This document shows, piece after piece, positions 1-8,558 of a stretch of DNA of 64,000 nucleotides. The stretch's first letter is position 1; every line of letters starts with the position of its first letter. Source of the DNA: Chitinophaga jiangningensis (GTDB taxonomy: Bacteria; Bacteroidota; Bacteroidia; Chitinophagales; Chitinophagaceae); contig NZ_FRBL01000001.1 in NCBI RefSeq assembly GCF_900142605.1, positions 372,001-436,000 of the forward strand, given 5' to 3'. The translations under genes and the position numbers were made by a program. The notes beneath the pieces are model-generated. The model did no database searches, had not been told where the DNA came from, and saw only the letters and a list, made by a program, of their open reading frames with translations.

Positions 1-69
1 TTCCACATGCACTTCATTATCCCCGGTTACAGCTTGCCGAACCGTGGATACATAGTAGGTCTGTTTCAT
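1..69 (-). CDS. Partial small hypothetical protein (N-terminus only)
   Basis: An open frame starts with ATG at 69 and runs without a stop to the left edge, giving 23 residues that begin MKQTYYVSTVRQAV. I do not recognise the family. There is no signal peptide. It lies downstream of the hip operon on the same strand, 135 bases after the hipT stop. A small hairpin (TTACGG-GAAA-CCGTAA at 118-133) lies between them, so it probably has its own promoter. Function unknown. Confidence 0.5.
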   Translation of the reverse strand, partial: MKQTYYVSTVRQAVTGDNEVHVE

Positions 70-203
70 CGCCTTGAAATTTTTTCATTAAAATTAAACA
101 AGGCATAACGGTGAAACTTACGGGAAACCGTAATTCGGAATATTATTGCGAATGTTTTGGGATAACTGGGAAGATGGAGCGCTAAATGCGCCGATAGCAT
201 GTG

Positions 204-1445
204 TTAACCCACTTCCCTTACTTCTACTACAGTATCGGCATCGATGACCGTAACAAGGCTGGCATCTCCGGTTTGGTTATATTCCTTTAAATTTACCTCT
301 TCAACAAAAGCAAAGTGATTATTTGTAACCGATGCAGGATCATCTGCCAATGTATGAATAATCTTTCCGACGATTGGCTGTTTTCCCCGATAAAAGAAAA
401 CTCTCACCATTACGTCAGGAGGAAATGTGGACTTCCTGAACTGATCTGCAATCAACCGTTCATTTGTACCTAATAATCGAACTTTACTATCATAATAGGA
501 TAGGTATTGTTGTTTTGCGGCAGCGCTTAGAAATGATTTTTCCACCATTTGATGTACTGCTGACTTTTCAGCTAAAAGTGTAGCAATAATTCTGTTAGCT
601 CTGACAGGTTGTATTCCCATTCTTTTTGCAAGCTCTCTGAAATGAACCTGCCCATACCTGCCTTCACGCGCGTAAAACTCATTATCCGTATCTCCCTTGT
701 AAAGTCCCAATGCAGTTTCTACTCCACCGGGAGTATGCAACTCAGTACACATCAGATCATATGCACTGGAGAGTATATTATCACCCATAGGGGATTCGAT
801 AAATGAAAAGTTCTTTAAATGGGCGTCATCATTTGAAAAGATGTAATTGAACAGCACCTGTTTGAAAAATGCTTCCAATGCAGGAACAGGCGCTGCTGCA
901 TACCGGGTTATCAGTGCTCCTACTTCTTCATAGGTACCATCATATTTAAAATTCTCGCCCTGCCCCTGCCTGGTTCTACCGCTGGCCTGGGCCATATCTT
1001 CCTGCAAATACTTCCCTCCTGTTGGCTTAATATCAAATCTACGGGTTAGGTAGGCAGGAGAACCATCCTTAAAAAAAATCAATGCGTTGTCTGCTGTATC
1101 CATACCAAACAACTGCGCGGCTATTTGCATCGTTAAATGCTCGTTTTCGGGTGCCTGATCTTTGTTTAAAATATGGTCCGCATTAGGCACAGGCTTAAGA
1201 ATATATTGTCCTGCTGATTCTGTTAATTTAAGCACAGTTCCATCCAGTATAAGAGAATATTTCAATTGCACACCTGAAATGGAAAGCTTTTTAGTAAGGT
1301 GTTGGTACTCCCTGTAATTATTTTCTTTAGGAGGATCGAAGTTAAGGACATGAGATACCTTCCTGCCGCCAAAAAGTTTTTTGCGACAACTAACACAATA
1401 CCCATCCATGGGGTCCTTATTGGGTTTATAACATCCAGGGCACAT
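204..1445 (-). CDS. HipT-like serine/threonine kinase toxin with N-terminal zinc ribbon
   Basis: A 413-residue HipA-family kinase, a family whose known members phosphorylate aminoacyl-tRNA synthetases and halt translation. Visible features: a four-cysteine zinc ribbon at residues 2-20 (C2xxC5, C17xxC20); a glycine-rich loop KLSISGVQLK at 53-62 holding an S55-I56-S57 motif like the autophosphorylated SIS of HipT; the catalytic NDDAHLKN at 205-212; and the metal-binding YDLM around D230. It lacks the HipA N-terminal subdomain, which is encoded separately just upstream (hipS-like gene, 11-base gap). This is the arrangement of tripartite HipBST systems. The zinc ribbon is not something I associate with the studied E. 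coli HipT. Family assignment is strong; toxicity and target are inferred. Confidence 0.85.
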   Translation of the reverse strand: MCPGCYKPNKDPMDGYCVSCRKKLFGGRKVSHVLNFDPPKENNYREYQHLTKKLSISGVQLKYSLILDGTVLKLTESAGQYILKPVPNADHILNKDQAPENEHLTMQIAAQLFGMDTADNALIFFKDGSPAYLTRRFDIKPTGGKYLQEDMAQASGRTRQGQGENFKYDGTYEEVGALITRYAAAPVPALEAFFKQVLFNYIFSNDDAHLKNFSFIESPMGDNILSSAYDLMCTELHTPGGVETALGLYKGDTDNEFYAREGRYGQVHFRELAKRMGIQPVRANRIIATLLAEKSAVHQMVEKSFLSAAAKQQYLSYYDSKVRLLGTNERLIADQFRKSTFPPDVMVRVFFYRGKQPIVGKIIHTLADDPASVTNNHFAFVEEVNLKEYNQTGDASLVTVIDADTVVEVREVG

Positions 1446-1456
1446 AACTGATTCCC

Positions 1457-1786
1457 CTAATTTTCTGTTATTTCATTAATTGTAATAGCTCCGATAGTAT
1501 CTACATTGGCCGTCTTCAATAAACGGGTAAAATCATCATTTTCATCAATTTTCAACAAACGGCATTGAATGCTTTTATTGATTCCTTCCGCTAAGAGGCC
1601 AGCGAAAAAGGAAAAAAGCAGTGGACTAAAATGCTCCTTTTGCTTCTTAGGTAACGTTACGCTGATGGAAGGCAGGGCCACATTTTCCATATACGCATCA
1701 TCATATGTAAATCGATAATCTTCGGAACTCCTCTTTTCCAGTATTCCGGCCAGTATATTATTATAGTACACTTCTCCTTTTTGCAT
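1457..1786 (-). CDS. HipS-like stand-alone HipA N-terminal subdomain (probable antitoxin)
   Basis: A 109-residue protein resembling the N-terminal subdomain 1 that is fused to the kinase in ordinary HipA. It has the opening GEVYYNNILAGIL strand pair and the SISVTLPKKQKEHFSPLLFSFFAGLL stretch where HipA has its conserved L-P-x-x-F-x-x-LLP-E-G region. It sits between the hipB-like and hipT-like genes, 9 and 11 bases from its neighbours, so one transcript is likely. In the characterised HipBST system HipS, not HipB, neutralises the kinase; the same role here is inference. Confidence 0.75.
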   Translation of the reverse strand: MQKGEVYYNNILAGILEKRSSEDYRFTYDDAYMENVALPSISVTLPKKQKEHFSPLLFSFFAGLLAEGINKSIQCRLLKIDENDDFTRLLKTANVDTIGAITINEITEN

Positions 1787-1795
1787 CTATACAGG

Positions 1796-2011
1796 TTATT
1801 CTTTGTGAATAATATTCACCGTTACATCCATACCTAATGCTAAAAGCAGTTTTCGCAGGGTTTGAAACGAGGGATTGCCAATACCCTGTTCAATTTGCCG
1901 AATCGTTCTAACCCCCACTCCACTTATCTCGGCAAGATCTTCCTGTCGCAGCCGAAATAAGGCTCTTCTTTCCTGGAGCTTATGCCCAATTTCTCCTATA
2001 TCCATCGGCAT
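1796..2011 (-). CDS. HipB-like XRE-family DNA-binding protein
   Basis: A 71-residue Cro/C1-type helix-turn-helix protein. The HTH spans about residues 8-63 (KLQERRALFRLRQEDLAEIS, then GVGVRTIRQIEQG). It is the first gene of the hip-like operon and should repress it. The start at 2011 gives MPMDIGEIG. A second ATG at 2005 (MDIGEIG) is equally possible. The first copy of a 16-base direct repeat overlaps this start, as expected for autoregulation. Confidence 0.85.
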   Translation of the reverse strand: MPMDIGEIGHKLQERRALFRLRQEDLAEISGVGVRTIRQIEQGIGNPSFQTLRKLLLALGMDVTVNIIHKE

Positions 2012-2080
2012 TATAATACTGTTACAGTATTAAATTTAAGAAATTTTGGCATCAAAAATGAAAAATCGGCATTATAATAC
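2004..2080. promoter_or_regulatory. Candidate HipB operator region (direct repeat plus palindrome)
   Basis: The 16-mer ATCGGCATTATAATAC occurs at 2004-2019 and exactly again at 2065-2080. The second copy sits in a near-palindrome CGGCATTATAATACCG (2067-2082, one mismatched pair). Between them is a perfect 19-base palindrome, TAATACTGT-T-ACAGTATTA, at 2014-2032. The cluster covers the start and promoter region of the hipB-like gene. Binding by HipB is inference from position and symmetry. Confidence 0.6.
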
Positions 2081-2404
2081 CGAAAATTATTAAAAAACAG
2101 GTGTAGTAAAGCGAGAACAGTTCCCCGATACTTATACGGCATGCGGTATTCAGTACTTCTACGCGTATTACCCGAATTCCATGGAAAAAATTTGCCGGAA
2201 TTTGTTTAATAATTAACTTAGATTCACTCAAAACAATAAGAAATTACAGCATATCATGCTGAAACCCCAAAAGAATAATAATCTGTAACCCCTGAATTAC
2301 GACAATCATGGATATACCCCTTTTCCCGAAAGTTCGGATGAATGCCTGTTCGCGTGAGCAAGTTTCTATAACGCCAGGAATCACTGGTAATAAAATTCAC
2401 TGCC
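2081..2404. other. Intergenic region, no gene seen
   Basis: About 320 AT-rich bases separate the hip operator from the toxin gene. I see a short palindrome CAGCAT-ATC-ATGCTG at 2247-2261 and no convincing -33/-7 pair. A promoter for the 2405 gene must lie here, but I cannot place it. Confidence 0.4.
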
Positions 2405-5400
2405 ATGGAGCATCAAACTAAATCTGATAAAAACACGGTGCCCATAGCCAATGCAAATTTTGTTGAAAAAAGCAGCACCACTCCTTTTTTCGTTCCATCG
2501 GCTATTCAGCCTAAGCTCAGGGTTAGCCCACCCGACGATCCGCTCGAAAAGGAAGCAGATGCAGTGGCGGACAGGGTAACGGCAATGCCTGATGTTAGCC
2601 GTAGTCAGCTGCCTCCCTTCTTCACACCTGCAGCCAACGCGCTGCAAAGAAAATGTGCGCATTGTGAGGAAGAAGAAATGATGCAAAAAGGTGAAGACGG
2701 AGATGCCATGCCGGTAAGCCGAAAAGAGAAGACAGGAGAGGTAACTGCCGGAGATAATATAGCAGCTGCATTACAGCAAACAAAGGGTAGTGGCGCACCT
2801 TTGCCGGAAAATACCCGCGCACATATGGAAAATGCCATTGGTGCAGATTTCAGCAATGTGAAAATCCACACTGGCACCACCGCGGTGCAATTAAGTGAAC
2901 AACTAAATGCCCACGCATTTACCTACGGCAACGATATCTATTTTAACCAGGGCACCTATAGCCCCGGCAGCCAACAAGGCGATAAACTACTGGCCCACGA
3001 GTTAACACATGTGGTGCAGCAAAACAGTGGCATTCAGAAAAAAATCCAACGGCAAAAAAAACGGGATCCGGAATATATACCGTTCCAGGTAAAAGTACCG
3101 CAGGACTATACTACCCTGGAACAAATGTACCGGCTCTTTGAACGCGTTACTTACGGCAAGGAAATGAATCTCTCGTGGACATGTGGAAGTTATTGCGACA
3201 TGAGCAAAAACAGGGGACAGATCGTACCTTTTTTGCTGCATAAGGCTAAACTGGATAAGGCAAAAGGAGAACAGGCCGAAAAAGAAAAACAACTAAAAGA
3301 AGATTTTAAAGCATTACCGGGCGACAGCCAGCAAAAGGTAAATGCCGAAGCAGATAAAAGATATTACGAGATTTCCGGAGAGCATACCAAGATAAAACCA
3401 GGAGAAAAGGGTAAGGCAAGAACGTGGGAAAACATGCGCAATGAAGTGCTGGAGGAAAAAAAGAAGCTGGAAGAACTACCTAAAGAAATAAGGGCGCTGA
3501 TGGGAGGCGAAGGCACCTTCAAACCCGGTGATTACCAACAACTGCAGCGTATTGCCGATAAGCTGAAACAATTTTCACCGGAAGACCTGGCTGTTTATAA
3601 AATGCTGACATTACGCGCTACGGATGATCTCCAGCTTTTTGAAAAGTCCGTAGATATGTTCCTGGCCCGCAAAGCCCAGTTAATTGCGGCCATGAAGGAG
3701 CAGCAGACAGCGCCCAAACAGAGCGGCCCTGCCAACATGCAGGAAGCTATGGACAGTGCGCTGAAAGACCTGGGTGGAAAGGATATCCGCACTATGTCGG
3801 AATCAGAAAGGTATGACCTCGCCGCTAAAAAAGCCTGGGATGTTACAAAAGCGCAACTCGAATACATGAAGGACCATCCCGGTGAAACCGCAGTGGATTT
3901 TGCCAAAGCAGCTACCCTGCAAAACACCGGTGATACCTTTAATGGCATTGGGAAAGATTTGCAGGAAGCGGCCAGTGGTGACGCTAATACCTGGGCCAGA
4001 TGGGCAGGAGGTGTAGGCGCCGGCGCCAAACTTTCCGGCTGGATGCTGGCAGTAGGCGGTGTTTTGTATGTATTATCCTGGCTCACTGGCGTGGGAGAAC
4101 TGGCCACCATTGCTGCATTCATGGGATACATGCTGGCGGGCACCGTGGTGCTTTCTACTGTGGAATCACAGTTACGCATAAAAGCTGCATCACAGGCCAC
4201 CACGGAAGAAGAATTTAAGGAGCAGGTAAAGAAGGCCGGCGCTGCGCTCACAAACGTTATAATGGCCGTAGGCCTGCTGGCACTGGCATTAGCAATACGA
4301 TTTATAGCAAAAACCTACTTCCCTCAAACCGTTGCTAAAATCAACGGCGCACTTACAAAATTCAGACGGCAGGTACAGGCAGGCATCAATCTGAACAAGG
4401 TAAAAGCTGAGTTTCAAACCGAATTAACCGGACATCGGGAGAACCTGGTAAAAGCAAGGGAAGCAGCTAAGGAAAATGCACTGAAGTCAGCGGACGAAAT
4501 TGAAAAAATGGACACGGACAAGTTCATTGACAAACTGGAAAGTGGTGACAGTGACTTCTTTGACCTTTCGTCAGTAAAAGATGGGCAGAAAATACCCTGG
4601 AAAGAAATGGCAAAAACGCCGGAAGGAAGAAAAGCCATTGAGGGCTATAGGGCTAAGCTGGTGGAGCAATTGCGGTCAACCGTGTTGAAAGAGATTAATG
4701 CAACAGTAAAAGAGCAACTGGACGCAATAGATGCCATGATGAAGGAAATATTGCAGGCTAACGCTGCGAAGGATTTGCTAAAAGCCGCAGACGGATACGA
4801 AAAATTCATGAGTGCAGAAGAGGTGGCCGCCCGTGGTGCAGCGCGAGAAAAGAAAATGCGGGAGGATAAAGCAGCTGAAGCCTTAAAGGAATTTGAATTA
4901 CTGCTCAAGATCGAGAAAATAAAGCCCGAACTCTTAAAATATGATCCGATCCGCAAATACCTGGAAGCAAATCCAAATATCCTCAGGAGCTTCGCCGAAC
5001 ACCCGGAAGCAATTCCTGTACTGGAAGAAGTAATGAATGAATTAAAAACTCTCGGCGCGGAAAAAGTAGTGGAAAAATACAATGGCAGAGACCTTAGAGA
5101 AGTTACACCTTTAACGGAGGAACAACGCAAATTAAGCGGGGAATTTGAAAAAGAGGTGAAAGCGATCAACCAGACCAAACCTCGCCAGCAGACTGCTGAC
5201 CTGGATAAAATGTATGCAGATGCTGAGGCTGCCACAACGGAGTTAAGCAAAGTAATGGACGAAATACTGAGTGACCCGAAAGTAAGTAAAACAGGAGGCC
5301 GGAAAGAGATGCGCCCAGGCCTGAAAGGAAGGGAAAGGGCCGAACAAAAAGTCAGGGATGAATATGGCGGCGACGCATCCTGGCTGGTAGACATTGCAGG

Positions 5401-5791
5401 TGGTAAAATTGTCTTTACCACCCTGGAAGGTATTTACCAGGCATTGGCGGTGATAAAAAGCAAATTTGGCAGCAGGATCATTAAGGTTAAAGACCGTTTT
5501 GCCGATCCCCAACAAAGTGGCTACCGTGATGTACTCATGAGTATTAAAATGTCCAATGGCCATATAGTAGAATTGCGATTACACTTGGAACAGATAGATA
5601 AAGTAGCTAGTTTCGAGCATCCGATTTATGAAGTGAAGCGGGTGGTTGCGCCGGATGCAGCCAGGGCTGCAGGCCAGTTAACGCCGGAACAACACGCCAT
5701 CGCCTTGTCCATAGAAGCCAGGGTAAATGCGATTTTTGGTAAAGCCATAAAAGAAGTGACCGCTAAACCAGCTGAACCTATAAAAGAATAA
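2405..5791 (+). CDS. DUF4157 (eCIS-type) polymorphic toxin with C-terminal RelA/SpoT-like domain
   Basis: A 1128-residue multidomain protein. The N-terminus has the IQPKLRVSPPDDPLEKEAD motif and a CAHCEEEE segment typical of cargo of extracellular contractile injection systems. A DUF4157 domain follows (about 133-210) with H198-E-L-T-H202. A long charged helical middle contains two hydrophobic stretches, about 543-590 and 615-638, which could cross a target membrane. The C-terminus (about 985-1090) matches the RelA/SpoT synthetase pattern: K1027-V-K-D1030, then G1039-Y-R, then V-E1056-L-R-L-H-L, matching RxKD, GYQSIH and EIQIRT. Synthesis of a toxic (p)ppGpp-like nucleotide, or pyrophosphate transfer to another acceptor, is inference. 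No injection-system structural genes are in the window. A small gene starts 3 bases downstream. Confidence 0.8.
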   Translation: MEHQTKSDKNTVPIANANFVEKSSTTPFFVPSAIQPKLRVSPPDDPLEKEADAVADRVTAMPDVSRSQLPPFFTPAANALQRKCAHCEEEEMMQKGEDGDAMPVSRKEKTGEVTAGDNIAAALQQTKGSGAPLPENTRAHMENAIGADFSNVKIHTGTTAVQLSEQLNAHAFTYGNDIYFNQGTYSPGSQQGDKLLAHELTHVVQQNSGIQKKIQRQKKRDPEYIPFQVKVPQDYTTLEQMYRLFERVTYGKEMNLSWTCGSYCDMSKNRGQIVPFLLHKAKLDKAKGEQAEKEKQLKEDFKALPGDSQQKVNAEADKRYYEISGEHTKIKPGEKGKARTWENMRNEVLEEKKKLEELPKEIRALMGGEGTFKPGDYQQLQRIADKLKQFSPEDLAVYKMLTLRATDDLQLFEKSVDMFLARKAQLIAAMKEQQTAPKQSGPANMQEAMDSALKDLGGKDIRTMSESERYDLAAKKAWDVTKAQLEYMKDHPGETAVDFAKAATLQNTGDTFNGIGKDLQEAASGDANTWARWAGGVGAGAKLSGWMLAVGGVLYVLSWLTGVGELATIAAFMGYMLAGTVVLSTVESQLRIKAASQATTEEEFKEQVKKAGAALTNVIMAVGLLALALAIRFIAKTYFPQTVAKINGALTKFRRQVQAGINLNKVKAEFQTELTGHRENLVKAREAAKENALKSADEIEKMDTDKFIDKLESGDSDFFDLSSVKDGQKIPWKEMAKTPEGRKAIEGYRAKLVEQLRSTVLKEINATVKEQLDAIDAMMKEILQANAAKDLLKAADGYEKFMSAEEVAARGAAREKKMREDKAAEALKEFELLLKIEKIKPELLKYDPIRKYLEANPNILRSFAEHPEAIPVLEEVMNELKTLGAEKVVEKYNGRDLREVTPLTEEQRKLSGEFEKEVKAINQTKPRQQTADLDKMYADAEAATTELSKVMDEILSDPKVSKTGGRKEMRPGLKGRERAEQKVRDEYGGDASWLVDIAGGKIVFTTLEGIYQALAVIKSKFGSRIIKVKDRFADPQQSGYRDVLMSIKMSNGHIVELRLHLEQIDKVASFEHPIYEVKRVVAPDAARAAGQLTPEQHAIALSIEARVNAIFGKAIKEVTAKPAEPIKE

Positions 5792-5794
5792 CTT

Positions 5795-6214
5795 ATGAAT
5801 GATCCACAGAACAACGCTGATGTACCCAAATATTTTATAGTCGGCAATCGCACCGTGCAGTTGCTGCCCCTTGCAAATGGCGGTATAGAGATACTCAAGC
5901 TGGATTGGGATACTGGCAGGTTTGTGCCGGGAGAAGATTACCTACCCAAAGTAATGTTTGGAAAGGATGAAGTGGAGCGGGTGTCGGAAGATGAATTTAT
6001 CCAGCAAACGGAACGAATGCGCCGGGAGTTGTTCAAAGGCGATAATACAGTATTTACACTCTACCAGTTGCTGGATACAATAGAAGCAACCGCCAAACAG
6101 GAAGAACGACTGTTAACAGCAGAGGAACTGGGTATGATAGCGCTTACCCAACGTAAGACCTATGCGTTGTTTGATAAAGAGTGCCGTTTTAATGAGAACT
6201 ATTTTAAGAAATAA
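5795..6214 (+). CDS. Small hypothetical protein, candidate immunity to the upstream toxin
   Basis: A 139-residue soluble acidic protein that I do not recognise. It has no signal peptide or membrane segment, so it would be cytoplasmic. It starts 3 bases after the toxin stop (TAACTTATG) and is followed at once by a strong terminator, so the two genes form a closed transcription unit. That placement is what one expects of an immunity protein for a cytoplasmic nucleotide-modifying toxin. It could instead be a chaperone or adaptor for loading the toxin. The assignment rests on context only. Confidence 0.65.
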   Translation: MNDPQNNADVPKYFIVGNRTVQLLPLANGGIEILKLDWDTGRFVPGEDYLPKVMFGKDEVERVSEDEFIQQTERMRRELFKGDNTVFTLYQLLDTIEATAKQEERLLTAEELGMIALTQRKTYALFDKECRFNENYFKK

Positions 6215-6225
6215 GTGGCCATTAA

Positions 6226-6259
6226 AAACCCCGGCAGAAACACGTTCCTGCCGGGGTTT
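6226..6259. terminator. Bidirectional intrinsic terminator
   Basis: A perfect 12-base-pair stem AAACCCCGGCAG / CTGCCGGGGTTT with a 10-base loop, between convergent genes ending at 6214 and 6276. The GC core is flanked by A/T on both sides, so it can act in either direction. Confidence 0.85.
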
Positions 6260-6275
6260 ACTCCCATATGAAATC

Positions 6276-6872
6276 CTAGTCTTTTAATCCAAGATATTCC
6301 TTCACGGCAGCATAGTTATTCCAGTCAATCACGGATCTTGCACGCACACCACCCGGTACTAATACATAGCGGTACTGTAAGTACTTCACACCATTTCTAT
6401 CCACCTGCGTGCTGACATTCGCATTCGAATAAAGACTGATCGTATTAACATAGGCTGTTACTTCAATACTGAGGCCACTGAAAGCACTGAAGTATGGCAG
6501 CGCTATAAGGGAAGGATCATTAGGTGCATCACCATTGAGGTAAACTTTTACCAATCCGGTATTCAGAATACTTAATGTCAGTTTAGGTGCATTGATCAGG
6601 GCACCGTAACCAATCGTATCAATACCACCGCCGGCGGTATGAATAGTATCAGCCTGGAAAGCCACATCCAGCCAGGAAGAATAAATAACATTGGCCACAC
6701 CGGTATCACCCTTAGGACCTGACGGACCAGCAGGACCAGGCGCACCATTCTGGCCATTGGCACCCGCTGCACCAGCAGGGCCAGCAGGACCTTCTTTACT
6801 ACAGGAAGAAACGAACAAAGCAGTAGCGCCCGCCACCAGGCACAACAAGAGCAATCGGGATATTTTTTTCAT
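6276..6872 (-). CDS. Lipoprotein with short collagen-like repeat
   Basis: From ATG at 6872 (MKKISRLLLLCL) the protein has about 198 residues. It carries a lipoprotein signal ending in VSSC, then a collagen-like Gly-X-Y tract of about ten triplets (GPAGPAGAAGANG and on to GPKGDTG), then about 140 residues with no motif I recognise. It should be anchored in the outer or inner membrane with the collagen-like stalk next to the lipid anchor. An upstream in-frame ATG at 6911 would bury the signal peptide, so I prefer 6872. Single gene, convergent with the toxin unit. Function unknown. Confidence 0.8.
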   Translation of the reverse strand: MKKISRLLLLCLVAGATALFVSSCSKEGPAGPAGAAGANGQNGAPGPAGPSGPKGDTGVANVIYSSWLDVAFQADTIHTAGGGIDTIGYGALINAPKLTLSILNTGLVKVYLNGDAPNDPSLIALPYFSAFSGLSIEVTAYVNTISLYSNANVSTQVDRNGVKYLQYRYVLVPGGVRARSVIDWNNYAAVKEYLGLKD

Positions 6873-7049
6873 ACAGTTAGAATTTGGGATATGAAAGTTT
6901 ATAATTCGCAACAGGGACTAATAACATCTTTGGTTGAAAGGGTTAAAACCAATTGAAAATAGTAATTGTTTCTCTTATATTTTAAAATTCCTTCAACTTT
7001 TTGATATACGGCTTTTCCCTGTGGCACTCTTTCTGTATTCCTAACGGTT

Positions 7050-8120
7050 ATGATAACCATTGAACAGATATCAGATCCCGTGGCCGTAGCTAAGTCGGTA
7101 AAGCTCCGCTATGTGAAGTCGGATACGCCTGGCATCACCCGGGTACGGAGCGGCAGCAGCTTCCGGTACCTCGATCCGCAGGGCAACCCCGTTACCGACG
7201 AGGCTACGCTGGAGCGTATACGTAAACTCGTGCTGCCTCCTGCCTGGGAAAACGTGTGGATCTGCACCTGGCCCAACGGCCATCTCCAAGCTACCGGAAC
7301 AGATACCAAAGGCCGTAAACAATACCGCTACCACAACGCCTGGGCCGAAGTAAGAAACGAAACCAAGTACTTCCGACTCCTGCAGTTTGGGGAAAACCTG
7401 CCGGCTATCCGTAAAAAAGTAGAACAAGACCTCCGCCTTACCGGCCTGCCCAAAGAGAAAGTCATCGCCATAGCACTCATGGTAATGGAAGAAACCCAGA
7501 TCCGCGTAGGCAACACCGGTTATGAAAAGCTCTATGGCTCACACGGTCTCACCACCCTACGCAACAAGCACGTGAAAATTACCGGCAGCAGGGCTTTCTT
7601 TCAATTCAAAGGAAAAAAAGGAGTAGAACACAAAATAGAACTACGGGATGCCGCCCTGGCACGACTACTCAAAAAAGTACAGGATATACCGGGGCAAAGC
7701 CTTTTCCAGTATTATGGAGAAGATGGAACCCACCACCACCTGGACTCCGGGGAGGTGAACGATTATATCAAGGCCTGTTGTTCCGCGCAGGACTTTACCT
7801 GTAAGGACTTTCGGACCTGGGCAGGCACCGTCCATGCCTTTAACCTCCTGGCAGACCTGGAACCCTACGAAACTATCACCGCCTGCCGTAAAAATATTGT
7901 GACAATTATAGACAGTGTTGCCAACAAACTGGGGAATACCCGCGCCGTTTGTAAAAAATATTATGTCCACCCGCTGCTGCTCTCCCAATACGAAGAAGGT
8001 ACCCTCGCCCCCTGGCTGAAAAAACTGAAAGCACAACGGAACAAACCCAGCAACAATGGACTCCATTCCGATGAGAAAGTATTAATGCAATACCTTCGTG
8101 AGATATCCTCACTAAAATAA
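7050..8120 (+). CDS. DNA topoisomerase IB (poxvirus-like)
   Basis: A 356-residue type IB topoisomerase, which relaxes supercoils by nicking one strand through a 3'-phosphotyrosine. Typical parts are visible: the N-terminal FRYLDPQGNPV and LPPAWENVWICTWPNGHLQATG, the catalytic-core TQIRVGN and TLRNKHVKI, KDFRTWAGT, and the C-terminal VCKKYYVHP, where Y305 is the likely nucleophile. Length fits bacterial members of the family. It stands alone, divergent from the lipoprotein gene, with a terminator-like hairpin just after its stop. Confidence 0.92.
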   Translation: MITIEQISDPVAVAKSVKLRYVKSDTPGITRVRSGSSFRYLDPQGNPVTDEATLERIRKLVLPPAWENVWICTWPNGHLQATGTDTKGRKQYRYHNAWAEVRNETKYFRLLQFGENLPAIRKKVEQDLRLTGLPKEKVIAIALMVMEETQIRVGNTGYEKLYGSHGLTTLRNKHVKITGSRAFFQFKGKKGVEHKIELRDAALARLLKKVQDIPGQSLFQYYGEDGTHHHLDSGEVNDYIKACCSAQDFTCKDFRTWAGTVHAFNLLADLEPYETITACRKNIVTIIDSVANKLGNTRAVCKKYYVHPLLLSQYEEGTLAPWLKKLKAQRNKPSNNGLHSDEKVLMQYLREISSLK

Positions 8121-8122
8121 AA

Positions 8123-8153
8123 AGAGCTGCCCTTTTGACTGAGGTGCAGCTCT
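8123..8153. terminator. Terminator-like hairpin between convergent genes
   Basis: AGAGCTGC (8123-8130) pairs with GCAGCTCT (8146-8153) across a 15-base loop that can pair further (CCT with AGG). It lies between the topoisomerase gene and the DoxX gene. The U-tract is weak. Confidence 0.5.
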
Positions 8154-8177
8154 CTTACTATTCAGGTTGACCCATTT

Positions 8178-8558
8178 TTACGCTTCACTGTATTTACCTT
8201 TGTTCATCACAAAGAATACGGTTACCAATATCATTACCAACGGATAGGATACCTCCGCAAAAGGAGCGCCGCTGGCCACTTTCAGAATAGCAGCCATGAT
8301 CATGGTAAATAACAGGGCTACCGATAACGGACGTACGAAGAAACCTGTGATCAATGCCAGGCCACCCAGCAGCTCCGCCAATGTAGCCAGCAATCCCCAG
8401 AATAAAGGCCAGAAGGAAATGCCTACGAACTTCATGGTACCGCCTAAAAACTCCCATACCTGCGGACCGCCAATCAACTTCATTACGCCGAAAATGGTAA
8501 AAAATACCCCAATGCCTATACGAAAAATTAAAAATGCCAATTTGTTATTGCTACCCAT
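8178..8558 (-). CDS. DoxX-family membrane protein
   Basis: From ATG at 8558 (MGSNNKLAFLIFRIGIG) the protein has 126 residues and four hydrophobic helices, the usual DoxX size. The opening RIGIGVFFTIFGVMKLIGG and the central LAELLGGLALITGFFVRP are typical. DoxX proteins are small inner-membrane proteins often tied to thiol or redox stress; no reaction is established. An in-frame start further upstream (8717) would add 53 residues running into the promoter of the divergent gene, so I reject it. The divergent neighbour is a thioredoxin-reductase-like enzyme, which fits a redox role. Confidence 0.85.
   Translation of the reverse strand: MGSNNKLAFLIFRIGIGVFFTIFGVMKLIGGPQVWEFLGGTMKFVGISFWPLFWGLLATLAELLGGLALITGFFVRPLSVALLFTMIMAAILKVASGAPFAEVSYPLVMILVTVFFVMNKGKYSEA

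Noticed and set aside
118..133. Hairpin TTACGG-GAAA-CCGTAA after the hipT gene as a terminator
   Set aside because: There is no T-tract on either side and the stem is short.
2247..2261. Palindrome CAGCAT-ATC-ATGCTG as an operator for the toxin gene
   Set aside because: It is short, 140 bases from the start codon and has no second copy in the window.
3595..5421. Long open frames of 218 and 258 codons antisense to the DUF4157 toxin gene
   Set aside because: They are low-complexity, Ser/Ala-rich shadows of a long coding sequence with no family resemblance.
5795..6214. Naming the 139-residue protein a RelA/SpoT-type antitoxin such as a known small-alarmone hydrolase
   Set aside because: No HD-type His-Asp motif or other hydrolase signature is visible; only position supports an immunity role.
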